From the NCBI GenBank assembly GCA_017545905.1, contig JAFWXL010000053.1, forward strand, positions 1 to 64,000: a stretch of 64,000 nucleotides of DNA, read 5' to 3'. The DNA is from Clostridia bacterium (GTDB lineage Bacteria > Bacillota > Clostridia > Christensenellales > Aristaeellaceae). Below are positions 27,924 through 36,444 of the stretch, piece after piece. The notes below the pieces were generated by a model. The model saw nothing but the letters and a program-made list of their open reading frames with translations, was not told the origin of the DNA and did no database searches. Made by a program: the position numbers and the translations under genes. Positions within the stretch are counted from its first letter, which is position 1. The number at the start of each line of letters is the position of its first letter.

Positions 27924-29039
27924 TCAGACGGCAAACTTGACCAGCTTTTCGGACTTCGCATCGTAGACGTTGAACTTGTCCGGGTCGATCTTCAGATACA
28001 CCGGCTGGTTCATGGTGTACATCTGAATGCCGATCTGCTTGACAAGCAGTTCATCCTCGCTGCAAACGACGGTGATCAGTGTTTCGGAGCCAGCCGGCTG
28101 GTCAGCATAAACCTTCGCTTCAACCATGCCCTCGCCAGCTTCCCTGTGCATCTCGATCTGCTCGGGGCGGATACCGATCACACAGTCGAATTCGCCTGCG
28201 GGCGCCGCTTCTGTGACGTCCTTCTTCGGGAAAGTGAAATTGCCGAGGCTGCAGGCAACCTTCATCTCGCCGCCCTCGTACTTCGCCTTTCCGTTGATGA
28301 AGTTAATGCGCGGGTTGCCGATAAAATCCGCAGCCATGAGCGTCGCCGGATTGGTATACAGATCCAGCGGCTTGGCCACCTGAATCAGCTCGCCCGCAGA
28401 GAACAGAGCGATCTTCGTGGACATCGTCATGGCCTCGATCTGGTCATGGGTAACGTAGATGATCGTGGTGCCCATCTCGTTGTGCAAACGCTTGAGCTCA
28501 GCACGCATGTCGATGCGCAGCTTCGCGTCGAGGTTGGAAAGCGGCTCGTCGAGCAGCAGGATCTTGGAATGACCCGCAATCGCGCGCGCCATCGCCACGC
28601 GCTGCTGCTGGCCGCCGGAGAGCTCGCTGGGATAGCGGTCGGCATACTGCGCGATGCGCATCTTTTCAAGCGCATCCATGACCTGCATCTTGATCTGTTC
28701 CTTCTTCATCTTCTTAATCTTGAGACCGAAGGCAACGTTGTCAAACACGGTCATATGCGGCCACAGCGCATAGCTCTGGAACACCAGATTGAGTTCGCGC
28801 TTACCCGGCTCAAGAAAGAACGCGTCATTTGCGTTGATCACTTCCTTGCCGTCCATGGTCATGGTGCCGTTCTGCGGCTTTTCAAGGCCGGAGATGATGC
28901 GCAGCGTCGTCGTCTTGCCGCAGCCGGACGGGCCCAGAAGCGTCATGAAATCGCCGTCCTCAATCGTGAGGTTCAGATTCTTAAGGACATGGTTATTGCC
29001 GTAAAATTTATCGATATTCTTCAGTTCAATTCTTCCCAC
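27924..29039 (-). CDS. ABC transporter ATP-binding protein, PotA/FbpC type
   Basis: 371 residues: Walker A GPSGCGKTT, signature LSGGQQQR, Walker B LLLDEPLSNLD, switch His in VTHDQ, and a C-terminal TOBE-like regulatory domain from about 240. It drives the importer formed with the neighbouring double-length permease. The 26-base gap to the permease indicates one operon. Confidence 0.92.
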   Translation of the reverse strand: MGRIELKNIDKFYGNNHVLKNLNLTIEDGDFMTLLGPSGCGKTTTLRIISGLEKPQNGTMTMDGKEVINANDAFFLEPGKRELNLVFQSYALWPHMTVFDNVAFGLKIKKMKKEQIKMQVMDALEKMRIAQYADRYPSELSGGQQQRVAMARAIAGHSKILLLDEPLSNLDAKLRIDMRAELKRLHNEMGTTIIYVTHDQIEAMTMSTKIALFSAGELIQVAKPLDLYTNPATLMAADFIGNPRINFINGKAKYEGGEMKVACSLGNFTFPKKDVTEAAPAGEFDCVIGIRPEQIEMHREAGEGMVEAKVYADQPAGSETLITVVCSEDELLVKQIGIQMYTMNQPVYLKIDPDKFNVYDAKSEKLVKFAV

Positions 29040-29065
29040 GGTTTCTGCCTTCCTTTCTGAGCGCC

Positions 29066-30886
29066 TCAGCCCATGCTCTTGCTGATGTCTGCGTGGAATA
29101 CCTTATTGGCAATCAGGTACGACAACATAATGAACACAACCATTACGATGGAGATTGCATCCGCCATCTGCGGCAGCGCATCCGCCGAGTATACGAACGC
29201 CAGATAAGAGAGCGTACGGGTACTGGGCGTCATCAGCAGGGCGATGACATCGAGCTCCTTGGCGATGGTGATAAACACCAGCATCATGCCGGAAAGGAAG
29301 CCGTTCTTGGACAGCGGAAGCACAATCCTGAAAATCCGCTGCCAGAAGCTCGCTCCGGCTACATCCGCCGCCTCTTCAAGCTCAGTGCTGATCTGCATCA
29401 TATTTGCCATGCCCGAGCGGGAGGCAAACGGGAAGTGCTTGACCACACTGACCAGCACAACCAGCGCAAATGTGCCATAGAGCGAAGGGATCGGTCCATG
29501 CTTCACGGAGAACATGCCCAGGAAGATCGCACCAAAGGCAATCGATGGAATCAGATACGGGACGAAAACCAGCTGCTCAATCAGCGAACCATACCACTTG
29601 CCGCGGCCGCGGGTGGATACATAGCCAAAGAACTGACCGCAGAACGCCGTGATGATCGAGGCGATCACCGTCAGGCGCACGGTATTCCACAGCGCCTTGG
29701 TGAAGTCCGGGTTCTTGAAGATACCCGGGAAGTTGACGTTCTTAGGAGCCTCACTCAGGTCTCCGATCCAGTTATACAGCGTCAAATTGTCCAATCCGTA
29801 GCCGGCTCCGGTACTCACCTGGAAACTCTCCAGCACCAGAATCATCATCGGCACAAACAGCGCCACAATCAGGAACACAATCAGGAAGATCATCAGCGGA
29901 TACTTTGCTTTGCCCAGATGCAGCACGTTGCTGTGGCCGCCCTTGCCGCCGATAGTGGCATAGGACTTGCGCGTGCCGGTGATGATCTTATTGGCAAAGA
30001 TGCAGCCGGAAGCCATGAAGACCATCAGCAGCGCCATCGCGTAGCCAATGCCCTTCGTACCGGCGCCCAGCGCGTCGTACATGCGGGTGGAAAGCGTGTA
30101 ATAGCCAATGCGCAGACCGAGGTTTGCCGGCACGCCGTACGCGCCGAGCGTCTTGCTCAGCGTCATGATCAGACCGGAAAGCACCGCCGGCAGCACCAGC
30201 GGCAGCGTGATGCTGCGGATAATCTGCAGCTTGTTCGCGCCCTGAATCTCGCCCATCTCCTCCAGCTCGCTGTTGATCGACTGCAGCGTGCCGGAAACCA
30301 TGATATACGAATACGCGTAATAGTGCAGCACCATGACCATGATGATGGCCACCGGACCGTACGCCAGCCAGTCCGGCACGGCTATGCCAAGGCCCTCAAG
30401 AAAGCCCGGAGAGCCGCCGCGCGCATTGCGGAAAACACTCAGCCATGCCATCGACTTGCACCACGACGGGATCATATACGGCACGATAATCAGCAGCGAA
30501 AGAACGCTCTTGCCCGGCAGGTCGCTTCGCACCATCAGCCACGCCATAATGCTGCCAAATGGCACGGCGATCAGGCAAGTGAAGAACGAAATCAGCAGCG
30601 AATGAGAAAGCGGCCGCCAGAATGTCGCCATGGAAAGCTTACTGGCAAACAGGTACTTCCAGTAATACAGCGTAAAATCGCCGACCTGACCGCCTGCGCG
30701 CCTCGCTTCGGCACGGGCAAGCGTAAACGTCGTCTTCAAAACGCTGACCAACGGCACAGCGACCAGACAAATCAGCATCACCAGTGAAATCAGCACAATC
30801 AGATTGAACGGGTTGGTGACAACACTCAGCACCAGATTCTTGAGCCGCTTCGCCGTCATGGGTTTCTTTGGCGCTTTCCCAGACAC
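29066..30886 (-). CDS. ABC transporter permease, double-length (FbpB type)
   Basis: 606 residues with about 12 predicted membrane segments in two halves, each with an EAA loop (ELEEMGEIQGANKLQIIRSI and, later, ELEEAADVAGASFWQRIFRI). Two permease domains in one chain are the rule for FbpB/AfuB-like importers. The GTG at 30886 is taken as start because AGAGG precedes it; the open frame reaches 30952. First gene of a permease-ATPase-binding protein-membrane protein-mutase cluster. Confidence 0.88.
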   Translation of the reverse strand: MSGKAPKKPMTAKRLKNLVLSVVTNPFNLIVLISLVMLICLVAVPLVSVLKTTFTLARAEARRAGGQVGDFTLYYWKYLFASKLSMATFWRPLSHSLLISFFTCLIAVPFGSIMAWLMVRSDLPGKSVLSLLIIVPYMIPSWCKSMAWLSVFRNARGGSPGFLEGLGIAVPDWLAYGPVAIIMVMVLHYYAYSYIMVSGTLQSINSELEEMGEIQGANKLQIIRSITLPLVLPAVLSGLIMTLSKTLGAYGVPANLGLRIGYYTLSTRMYDALGAGTKGIGYAMALLMVFMASGCIFANKIITGTRKSYATIGGKGGHSNVLHLGKAKYPLMIFLIVFLIVALFVPMMILVLESFQVSTGAGYGLDNLTLYNWIGDLSEAPKNVNFPGIFKNPDFTKALWNTVRLTVIASIITAFCGQFFGYVSTRGRGKWYGSLIEQLVFVPYLIPSIAFGAIFLGMFSVKHGPIPSLYGTFALVVLVSVVKHFPFASRSGMANMMQISTELEEAADVAGASFWQRIFRIVLPLSKNGFLSGMMLVFITIAKELDVIALLMTPSTRTLSYLAFVYSADALPQMADAISIVMVVFIMLSYLIANKVFHADISKSMG

Positions 30887-31099
30887 ATGACCACCTCTTT
30901 CTAACAGTCGCGCTGTATATTTCGATACATTTTCTTTCCGGAATCCTAGCACTTTTTCCCATTTTTATTATCTTATCACTGAAAAAGATAAAAATCAATC
31001 ACTTTAGTGTTTGTTTCCGGGAATGATATCAATTCTTTATACTGTTTTATCGGATTCCGGTTCCATGCGCCTCTCCATGCCCATTCCTTCATAGAGAGA

Positions 31100-31142
31100 A
31101 AGGCCGTATGCCGCCAGAATCCTCGCCGCATACAGCCTTTCT
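31100..31142 (-). terminator. terminator between the two importer operons
   Basis: On the minus strand a long stem (GGCTGTATGCGGC with GCGGCATACGGCC, one mismatch) is followed by TTTCTCTC, about 55 bases past the ATPase stop at 31195. Confidence 0.75.
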
Positions 31143-31194
31143 TCCAAAGGAGAAATGAATCTTTCAGACTACAACCGACATTCCGCTCCGCAAA

Positions 31195-32298
31195 TCAGAC
31201 CAGCGTCCTGCGTTCACGCTCCTGCTCGCTGGCGTCCTTCTGTGCAGAGTACCAGATCGGATTGGCAAAGCGAAGATAGCAGGGATCGCCTGCGCGGAAC
31301 ATGTTACGATGAGGCGCCTGCACACGCACCGTCTGATCGCCCAGCGCAACGATGTACTCCGTAAAATCTGTCAGGAACACGCGCTTGACCACCGTGCCCG
31401 GGATACCTTCATCTCGGCTGATCTCAATCGTGTTGGGGCGGGTTGCCAGAAGCATTTCCTTTTCGCTCGTCTTGGGAGCGTCCATGCCCAGCGGCGCACT
31501 GTGATCGCCCTTAAGGTAGACCCTGCCGCCGGAGAGTTCGACATGCGTGAAATTCGACTGGCCGAGGAAACTGTGGACAAACTTATCCGTCGGGTTGTTG
31601 TACAGCTCCGTCGGCGTACCGATCTGCTTGACGACGCCCATGTCCATCACCAGCATGCGGTCCGACAGAGCCATCGCCTCGCTCTGATCATGTGTGACGA
31701 AAATAATGGTGAAGTTGAATTCCTTCTGAAGCTTCTTGATTTCAAAGCGCATGGTTTCGCGCAGCTTGGGATCCAGATTGGACAGCGGCTCGTCAAGAAG
31801 CATAACCTTCGGGCTGGTCACAATGGCGCGCGCAAGCGCGATGCGCTGCTGCTGGCCGCCGGACAGATCGGACGGAAAGACCTTCTCCATGCCATCGAGG
31901 CTGCAGTGCTTGAGCGCCTTGGCCACGCGCTCGCGGATCTGCGCGGCAGGCACCTTCTTGACCTTGAGCGGATAAGCGACATTGTCAAAGATATTCATGT
32001 GCGGCCAGACGGCGAACGCCTGGAACACCATGCCCAGGCCGCGCTCTTCCGGCGGCACATACAGGTTCTTCGAGCGGATGGACACAGGTCTGCCGCCCAG
32101 ATAGATCTCGCCCTCAGAGAGATCCTCAAAGCCGGCGATCATACGCAGCGTGGTGGTCTTGCCGCAGCCGGAGGGACCAAGGAAGGAGAAGCATTCGCCT
32201 TCCTTGACGTTAAGATTGAAATTATCCACCGCGGTAACAGTGCCCAGCGTCTTCGTTGTGAAGCGCTTGGTCACGTTTTTCAGGACAATCTGATCCAT
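31195..32298 (-). CDS. ABC transporter ATP-binding protein (first importer, second ATPase)
   Basis: 367 residues of PotA/FbpC type: GPSGCGKTT, LSGGQQQRIALARA, LLLDEPLSNLD, VTHDQ and a TOBE-like end. It follows the permease gene by three bases. The operon therefore has two different ATPases flanking one permease (see 34026-35117), which could form a heterodimeric motor on a two-halved permease. That reading is inference. Confidence 0.9.
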   Translation of the reverse strand: MDQIVLKNVTKRFTTKTLGTVTAVDNFNLNVKEGECFSFLGPSGCGKTTTLRMIAGFEDLSEGEIYLGGRPVSIRSKNLYVPPEERGLGMVFQAFAVWPHMNIFDNVAYPLKVKKVPAAQIRERVAKALKHCSLDGMEKVFPSDLSGGQQQRIALARAIVTSPKVMLLDEPLSNLDPKLRETMRFEIKKLQKEFNFTIIFVTHDQSEAMALSDRMLVMDMGVVKQIGTPTELYNNPTDKFVHSFLGQSNFTHVELSGGRVYLKGDHSAPLGMDAPKTSEKEMLLATRPNTIEISRDEGIPGTVVKRVFLTDFTEYIVALGDQTVRVQAPHRNMFRAGDPCYLRFANPIWYSAQKDASEQERERRTLV

Positions 32299-32301
32299 AC
32301 C

Positions 32302-34029
32302 TTACACTCCCTTCCGGTCGCGGGTGATATACTTGACCACGCCGTTGCAGACCATGATGATGACAATCGCCACGACGGACAGCGCAGCCGCCTGCGTCAT
32401 GTAGCCGTTATCGCGCAGGTTCTGAATCGCAACGCCGAGCGTACGGCTGTTGGGGCCGTAAAGCAGGACGGAGGTCGTCAGTTCGCGCATGGCGGGCAGA
32501 AACACGAGGAAGAAGCTGGAAATCATCGCAGGCTTGATCAGCGGCAGCGTCACGTCGGAGAGAGACTCCATGTGCGTCGCGCCGCAGGCACGGCTGGCGT
32601 CCTCAAGCGAGATATGCACCTGCTGCAAAGAAGCCGAGCAGCTCTTGAGCGTATAGGACAGGTAGCGCGCAATATACGCCACAAGGATGATCCAGATGGA
32701 GTTATAAAGCGTGATGCCGAACACCGCGCCGGACCATGCAAGGATACAGCCGATGGCCATAACCGTACCCGGCAGAGAATACGGCAGAACAGCCAGCGTC
32801 TCCAGCAGACCGCTTCCCCTGGGCTTGACCTTATAGATGACGTAGGAAAGCATGACGCCCAGGAACAGGCAGATAAAGCCGGAGCTGAAGCCGAGGAACA
32901 GAGAGTTTTTGATGGAATCCGTCACGGACTTGTTGCCCACGAGGATCTTCGTATAGTTGGCGAAGGTGAAATTCTCCATTGCAAACGGCAGGCCGTATGC
33001 GCGCAGCAGGCTGACCAGCACGATGATGACCAGCGGCGCAAGGACGACCAGCATCAGGAAAACCAGAGAGAACACCAGCAGCGGATACTTCGCCGCGCGC
33101 AGCTTGATCAGCGTCGGGCGCATGGACTTACCCTTGATGATGTCATAGCGGCCAGCCTTGAGCAGCTTGCGCTGGACAAACAACGCGATCGATACGACGA
33201 TCACCAGCACGACGGACAGCGCCGTCGCCTCGCGGATTCCCTGGAAATCGCCGCCGGCGCGATTGACCAGATCGACGATCTTTGTGGGCAGCGTGAAGAT
33301 GTTCTTCGAGCTGCCGACCATACGCGGAATGCCGTAGTTGGACAGGGACGTGATCAGCACCAGCAGCGTGCCGGAGGAAATCGCAGGAATCGTCAGCGGA
33401 AGCGTGATCGTGCGAATGACGTGCCACTGCCTCGCACCGGCAATGCGGGCAGATTCCTCCAGCGTCGGGTCCATACGCTCAAGCGCAGAAACCACCTGCA
33501 TATACACAAACGGGAAGTAATATACAACCTCGATAACGATGATGCCCCATATCGTATTGATATTGAAAGGCGCATTTTTGAGATTGAATATATCCATGAG
33601 GAACCGGTTCACATAGCCGCCGCGGCCCGAGAACATCATATCCCATGCCATCGCGGCAAGGAACGGCGGGATCATGAACGGGATAGAGAAGAGCCAGCGC
33701 ATCAGGCCCTTCATCGGAATGTCGCTGCGGCCAAGCAGCCATGCAAAGAACACGCCGATGATTGTCGCAAAGATTGTAGAAACCACCGCAATGATGACGG
33801 TATTCTTCATAGCCGCGAGGTTCTCTTCGCGGAAGATGACGCGGCGGAACATCTCCAGATCGATCTGTGTGCCGTCCCAGAATGTGTTGTAGATGATCAT
33901 GACCACAGGCAGGATGACGACCGTTGTCATGATCAGGAAACACAGCGCCGTCATCGCCTGATCAAGGCCGAAGCGCTTGCCGTCCTGGCGGGCAAGATCA
34001 GAGTTTTTTCTGGTGAAGGACATACTCAT
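32302..34029 (-). CDS. ABC transporter permease, double-length (FbpB type)
   Basis: 575 residues, about 12 predicted membrane segments, with EAA loops TLEESARIAGARQWHVIRTI and SLEDASRACGATHMESLSDV. Same architecture as 29066-30886 but clearly diverged from it. Its start overlaps the upstream ATPase stop by four bases. Confidence 0.9.
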   Translation of the reverse strand: MSMSFTRKNSDLARQDGKRFGLDQAMTALCFLIMTTVVILPVVMIIYNTFWDGTQIDLEMFRRVIFREENLAAMKNTVIIAVVSTIFATIIGVFFAWLLGRSDIPMKGLMRWLFSIPFMIPPFLAAMAWDMMFSGRGGYVNRFLMDIFNLKNAPFNINTIWGIIVIEVVYYFPFVYMQVVSALERMDPTLEESARIAGARQWHVIRTITLPLTIPAISSGTLLVLITSLSNYGIPRMVGSSKNIFTLPTKIVDLVNRAGGDFQGIREATALSVVLVIVVSIALFVQRKLLKAGRYDIIKGKSMRPTLIKLRAAKYPLLVFSLVFLMLVVLAPLVIIVLVSLLRAYGLPFAMENFTFANYTKILVGNKSVTDSIKNSLFLGFSSGFICLFLGVMLSYVIYKVKPRGSGLLETLAVLPYSLPGTVMAIGCILAWSGAVFGITLYNSIWIILVAYIARYLSYTLKSCSASLQQVHISLEDASRACGATHMESLSDVTLPLIKPAMISSFFLVFLPAMRELTTSVLLYGPNSRTLGVAIQNLRDNGYMTQAAALSVVAIVIIMVCNGVVKYITRDRKGV

Positions 34030-35117
34030 TTGCGTACCTCCCCCTCTTCAGCGTCGTAATACTTCTCGTTCAGGAAGCGCAGGCCCACTGTCTCGCCTTC
34101 CTTATATTCGCGTCCATCAAGAGAATCAAGCATGGAGCGCTGCACACGCAGCTCGGCATCCCCGATGCGGATAAAATAATTAAACAGCGTACCGAGAAAA
34201 ACAGCCTGCGTAATCTCGCCCTTGATCGGGCTCTCGTCATCAAAGATGATATCCATCGGGCGGATGCCCATGACGCATGGCCTATCGCTGATAAATCCCT
34301 CAGGCTTCTGCTGCGCAAAGCAGCGGTCCGCGCGCTTTTCATAGACATAATAGCATCCCTGATCCTCGATCACCGGGATAAAATTGCTCACGCCGATAAA
34401 GCTGAAGACGAAGCGGTTCGCCGGGCGCTCAATGATCTCCTCGTCGGTGCCAATCTGGCAGATATCGCCGGTCGGCTCCATGATGACCACGCGGTCACAC
34501 AGCTGCAGCGCAGCTTCCTGATCGTGGGTGATGTAGATGATGGTGGTGTGCAGTTTCTGCTGCAGGATGCGGATTTCATCGAGCATGCCCTCGCGCAGCT
34601 TGGCGTCGAGGTTGGTGATCGGCTCGTCCATGATGATGACGTCATTCGAGGACGTCAGTGCACGCGCAATCGCCACGCGCTGCTGCTGGCCGCCGGAGAG
34701 CTGCGCCGGCATATGCTTTTCATAGCCGGTCATGCGCACCTGCTCAAGCGCCTGACGGGTCAGTTTATCGATATCCGCCTTGGGAACCTTGCGCTTTTTG
34801 AGCGGATAGGCCACGTTGTCATACACGGACAGATGCGGCCAGACCGCATAATCCTGAAAAACGATGCCCAGGCGGCGGGTCTCCGGCGGACGGTTGACGC
34901 GCTTTTTCTTGCTGTAAACCAGATTGTCATTGATATAGATATCGCCTTCATCCGGATTGATGAAGCCGCCAAGGCTGCGCACCAGAGATGTTTTGCCGCA
35001 GCCGGACGGGCCGACGATGCCGAGGATCTCTCCCTCCTGCACATCCAGAGAGAAGTCTTTGACAACCGTGTGATTGCCATAACGGACAGTCACATGGTCG
35101 AACCTGATCTTTGCCAA
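34026..35117 (-). CDS. ABC transporter ATP-binding protein (first importer, first ATPase)
   Basis: 363 residues: GPSGCGKTS, LSGGQQQRVAIARAL, IIMDEPITNLD, ITHDQ and a TOBE-like C-terminal domain. It differs from the ATPase at 31195 in Walker B context and regulatory domain. It lies 116 bases after the binding-protein gene, beyond a hairpin. Confidence 0.9.
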   Translation of the reverse strand: MAKIRFDHVTVRYGNHTVVKDFSLDVQEGEILGIVGPSGCGKTSLVRSLGGFINPDEGDIYINDNLVYSKKKRVNRPPETRRLGIVFQDYAVWPHLSVYDNVAYPLKKRKVPKADIDKLTRQALEQVRMTGYEKHMPAQLSGGQQQRVAIARALTSSNDVIIMDEPITNLDAKLREGMLDEIRILQQKLHTTIIYITHDQEAALQLCDRVVIMEPTGDICQIGTDEEIIERPANRFVFSFIGVSNFIPVIEDQGCYYVYEKRADRCFAQQKPEGFISDRPCVMGIRPMDIIFDDESPIKGEITQAVFLGTLFNYFIRIGDAELRVQRSMLDSLDGREYKEGETVGLRFLNEKYYDAEEGEVRK

Positions 35118-35169
35118 TTCTCTCAGGCTCCTTTCTTTGCTGACAGAATCATTGCAATACTGACGAAAA

Positions 35170-35203
35170 TCGCCGGCTGCAGATCACCCGCAGCCGGCGA
35201 CCG
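35170..35203 (-). terminator. attenuating hairpin after the binding-protein gene
   Basis: On the minus strand TCGCCGGCTGC pairs with GCAGCCGGCGA across a 9-base loop and is followed by TTTTC. It probably sets a high ratio of binding protein to transporter core. Confidence 0.75.
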
Positions 35204-35233
35204 GTTTGTGTGAATCAACCGATGAGCAGTTTC

Positions 35234-36232
35234 TTACTTCTTGAAGATGCCGTCGAAGCGGTCGAGCAGCTCGGTGCTGGTCGCAGACAGATCAGCAAAG
35301 TCGATCGGCATGCAGTTGGCAGCGATGAAGGAAGAATCCAGCATGCCTTCCGGCAGTTCGACGCCGGAGACGACCGGAGTGGTGTTGAACTTGGTCAGGA
35401 TCAGCTGGCCGCCCTGCGGATCGAGGATGAAGTCATAGAGCAGCTTCGCCAGTTCGAGGTTCGGCGCGCCGGTCGGAATGCAGATCGGGGCAGCCATGGC
35501 GACCATATCGGTGGTATCCTTGTAGTTGATCGGGGAACCGGAAGCCATCAGGTTGCGGGTATTGTAGTCCAGGCCGATGGCCAGCTTGTAGGAACCGGAG
35601 GCAACCTTGTTGTTGACCGCGCCGGAGGAGGACTCAAGCTCAGCGCCGTTCGCCTTGAGCTTCTCAAAGAACTCCCAGCCGTACTTCTCGTTGTTCACGA
35701 ACGCATAAACCAGAGCGCGGGTGGACGCAGAGCCGGACGGATCGGACAGAAGGATCTGGTTGTAGAAGTTTTCGGTCAGCAGACCGTCATAGTTCGCCGG
35801 AACCTCGTCATCAGAGCAGGCGATGGTGGAGTAGGTCATGCCGAAGACCAGCATGCGGGCGCCGGTGAAGTAGCCGTCCGGATCCTTGAACTGCGGATCG
35901 ATCTTCTCAGCGAACGGAGAAACATACTTTTCCAGCTGGCCGTTGTTCTTCAGGCCGATGGTGGTGGAGAAATCCGCCGGCCAGAACACGTCGCACGCGA
36001 CGGTGCCGGACTGGAACTCGGTAGCAAGCTTAGTGACGCACTTGCCGGAGGTGGCGGCGTAGAAGTCGAGCTGAACATTGGGATACTTCGCCTCAAAGGC
36101 TTCCTTGATCGCCAGAACGACGTCCTCACCGGCGGAGGAGTACATCATCACGCTGCCGGACGGTTCGGCAACGGCAAAGGAGGCGGCGCACAGCAGCACG
36201 CACGAGAGCAACAGGGCAAACAGCTTTTTCAT
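35234..36232 (-). CDS. ABC transporter substrate-binding protein, Fbp/Afu-like
   Basis: 332 residues. Signal peptide MKKLFALLLSCVLLCAASFAVA with a plain AxA cleavage site. The mature protein opens with VMMYSSAGEDVVLAIKEAFEAKYP, a family-1 binding protein related to FbpA, AfuA and PhnS. A Cys pair (C56 region and CDVFWP) is unusual for the group. ATG 36232 follows GAGG by eight bases. First gene of the two-ATPase importer operon, divergent from the AraC-type regulator at 36445. Confidence 0.85.
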   Translation of the reverse strand: MKKLFALLLSCVLLCAASFAVAEPSGSVMMYSSAGEDVVLAIKEAFEAKYPNVQLDFYAATSGKCVTKLATEFQSGTVACDVFWPADFSTTIGLKNNGQLEKYVSPFAEKIDPQFKDPDGYFTGARMLVFGMTYSTIACSDDEVPANYDGLLTENFYNQILLSDPSGSASTRALVYAFVNNEKYGWEFFEKLKANGAELESSSGAVNNKVASGSYKLAIGLDYNTRNLMASGSPINYKDTTDMVAMAAPICIPTGAPNLELAKLLYDFILDPQGGQLILTKFNTTPVVSGVELPEGMLDSSFIAANCMPIDFADLSATSTELLDRFDGIFKK

Positions 36233-36383
36233 GGTCATTTCCTCACTTTCTTCTTTTGATCCGGTTTGATCGGACACCGGAACACGAGCTGTTTTCTTTA
36301 TAAATCAAATCCAGATATCCGTAAATCGCAAAAATCATATTTATTCACTATTCTACGGATTTCAAATATTCTTCTTTCAAACA

Positions 36384-36412
36384 TTTCTTCTCATGTCGAT
36401 TTATGGTATACT
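36384..36412 (+). promoter_or_regulatory. promoter of the AraC-type regulator gene
   Basis: TATACT (36407-36412) with a weak -35 TTTCTT (36384-36389) at 17 bp. The AT-rich spacer 36233-36383 should also hold the divergent binding-protein promoter; I could not fix its boxes. Confidence 0.5.
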
Positions 36413-36444
36413 TTTCTTAATCTTCCATGCAGGAGGGCATTTTC

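Noticed and set aside
26624..36232. calling the two importers iron transporters
   Set aside because: The family name alone suggests iron, but the typical pair of neighbouring ligand tyrosines is not evident and the same class also carries sugar phosphates and phosphonates.
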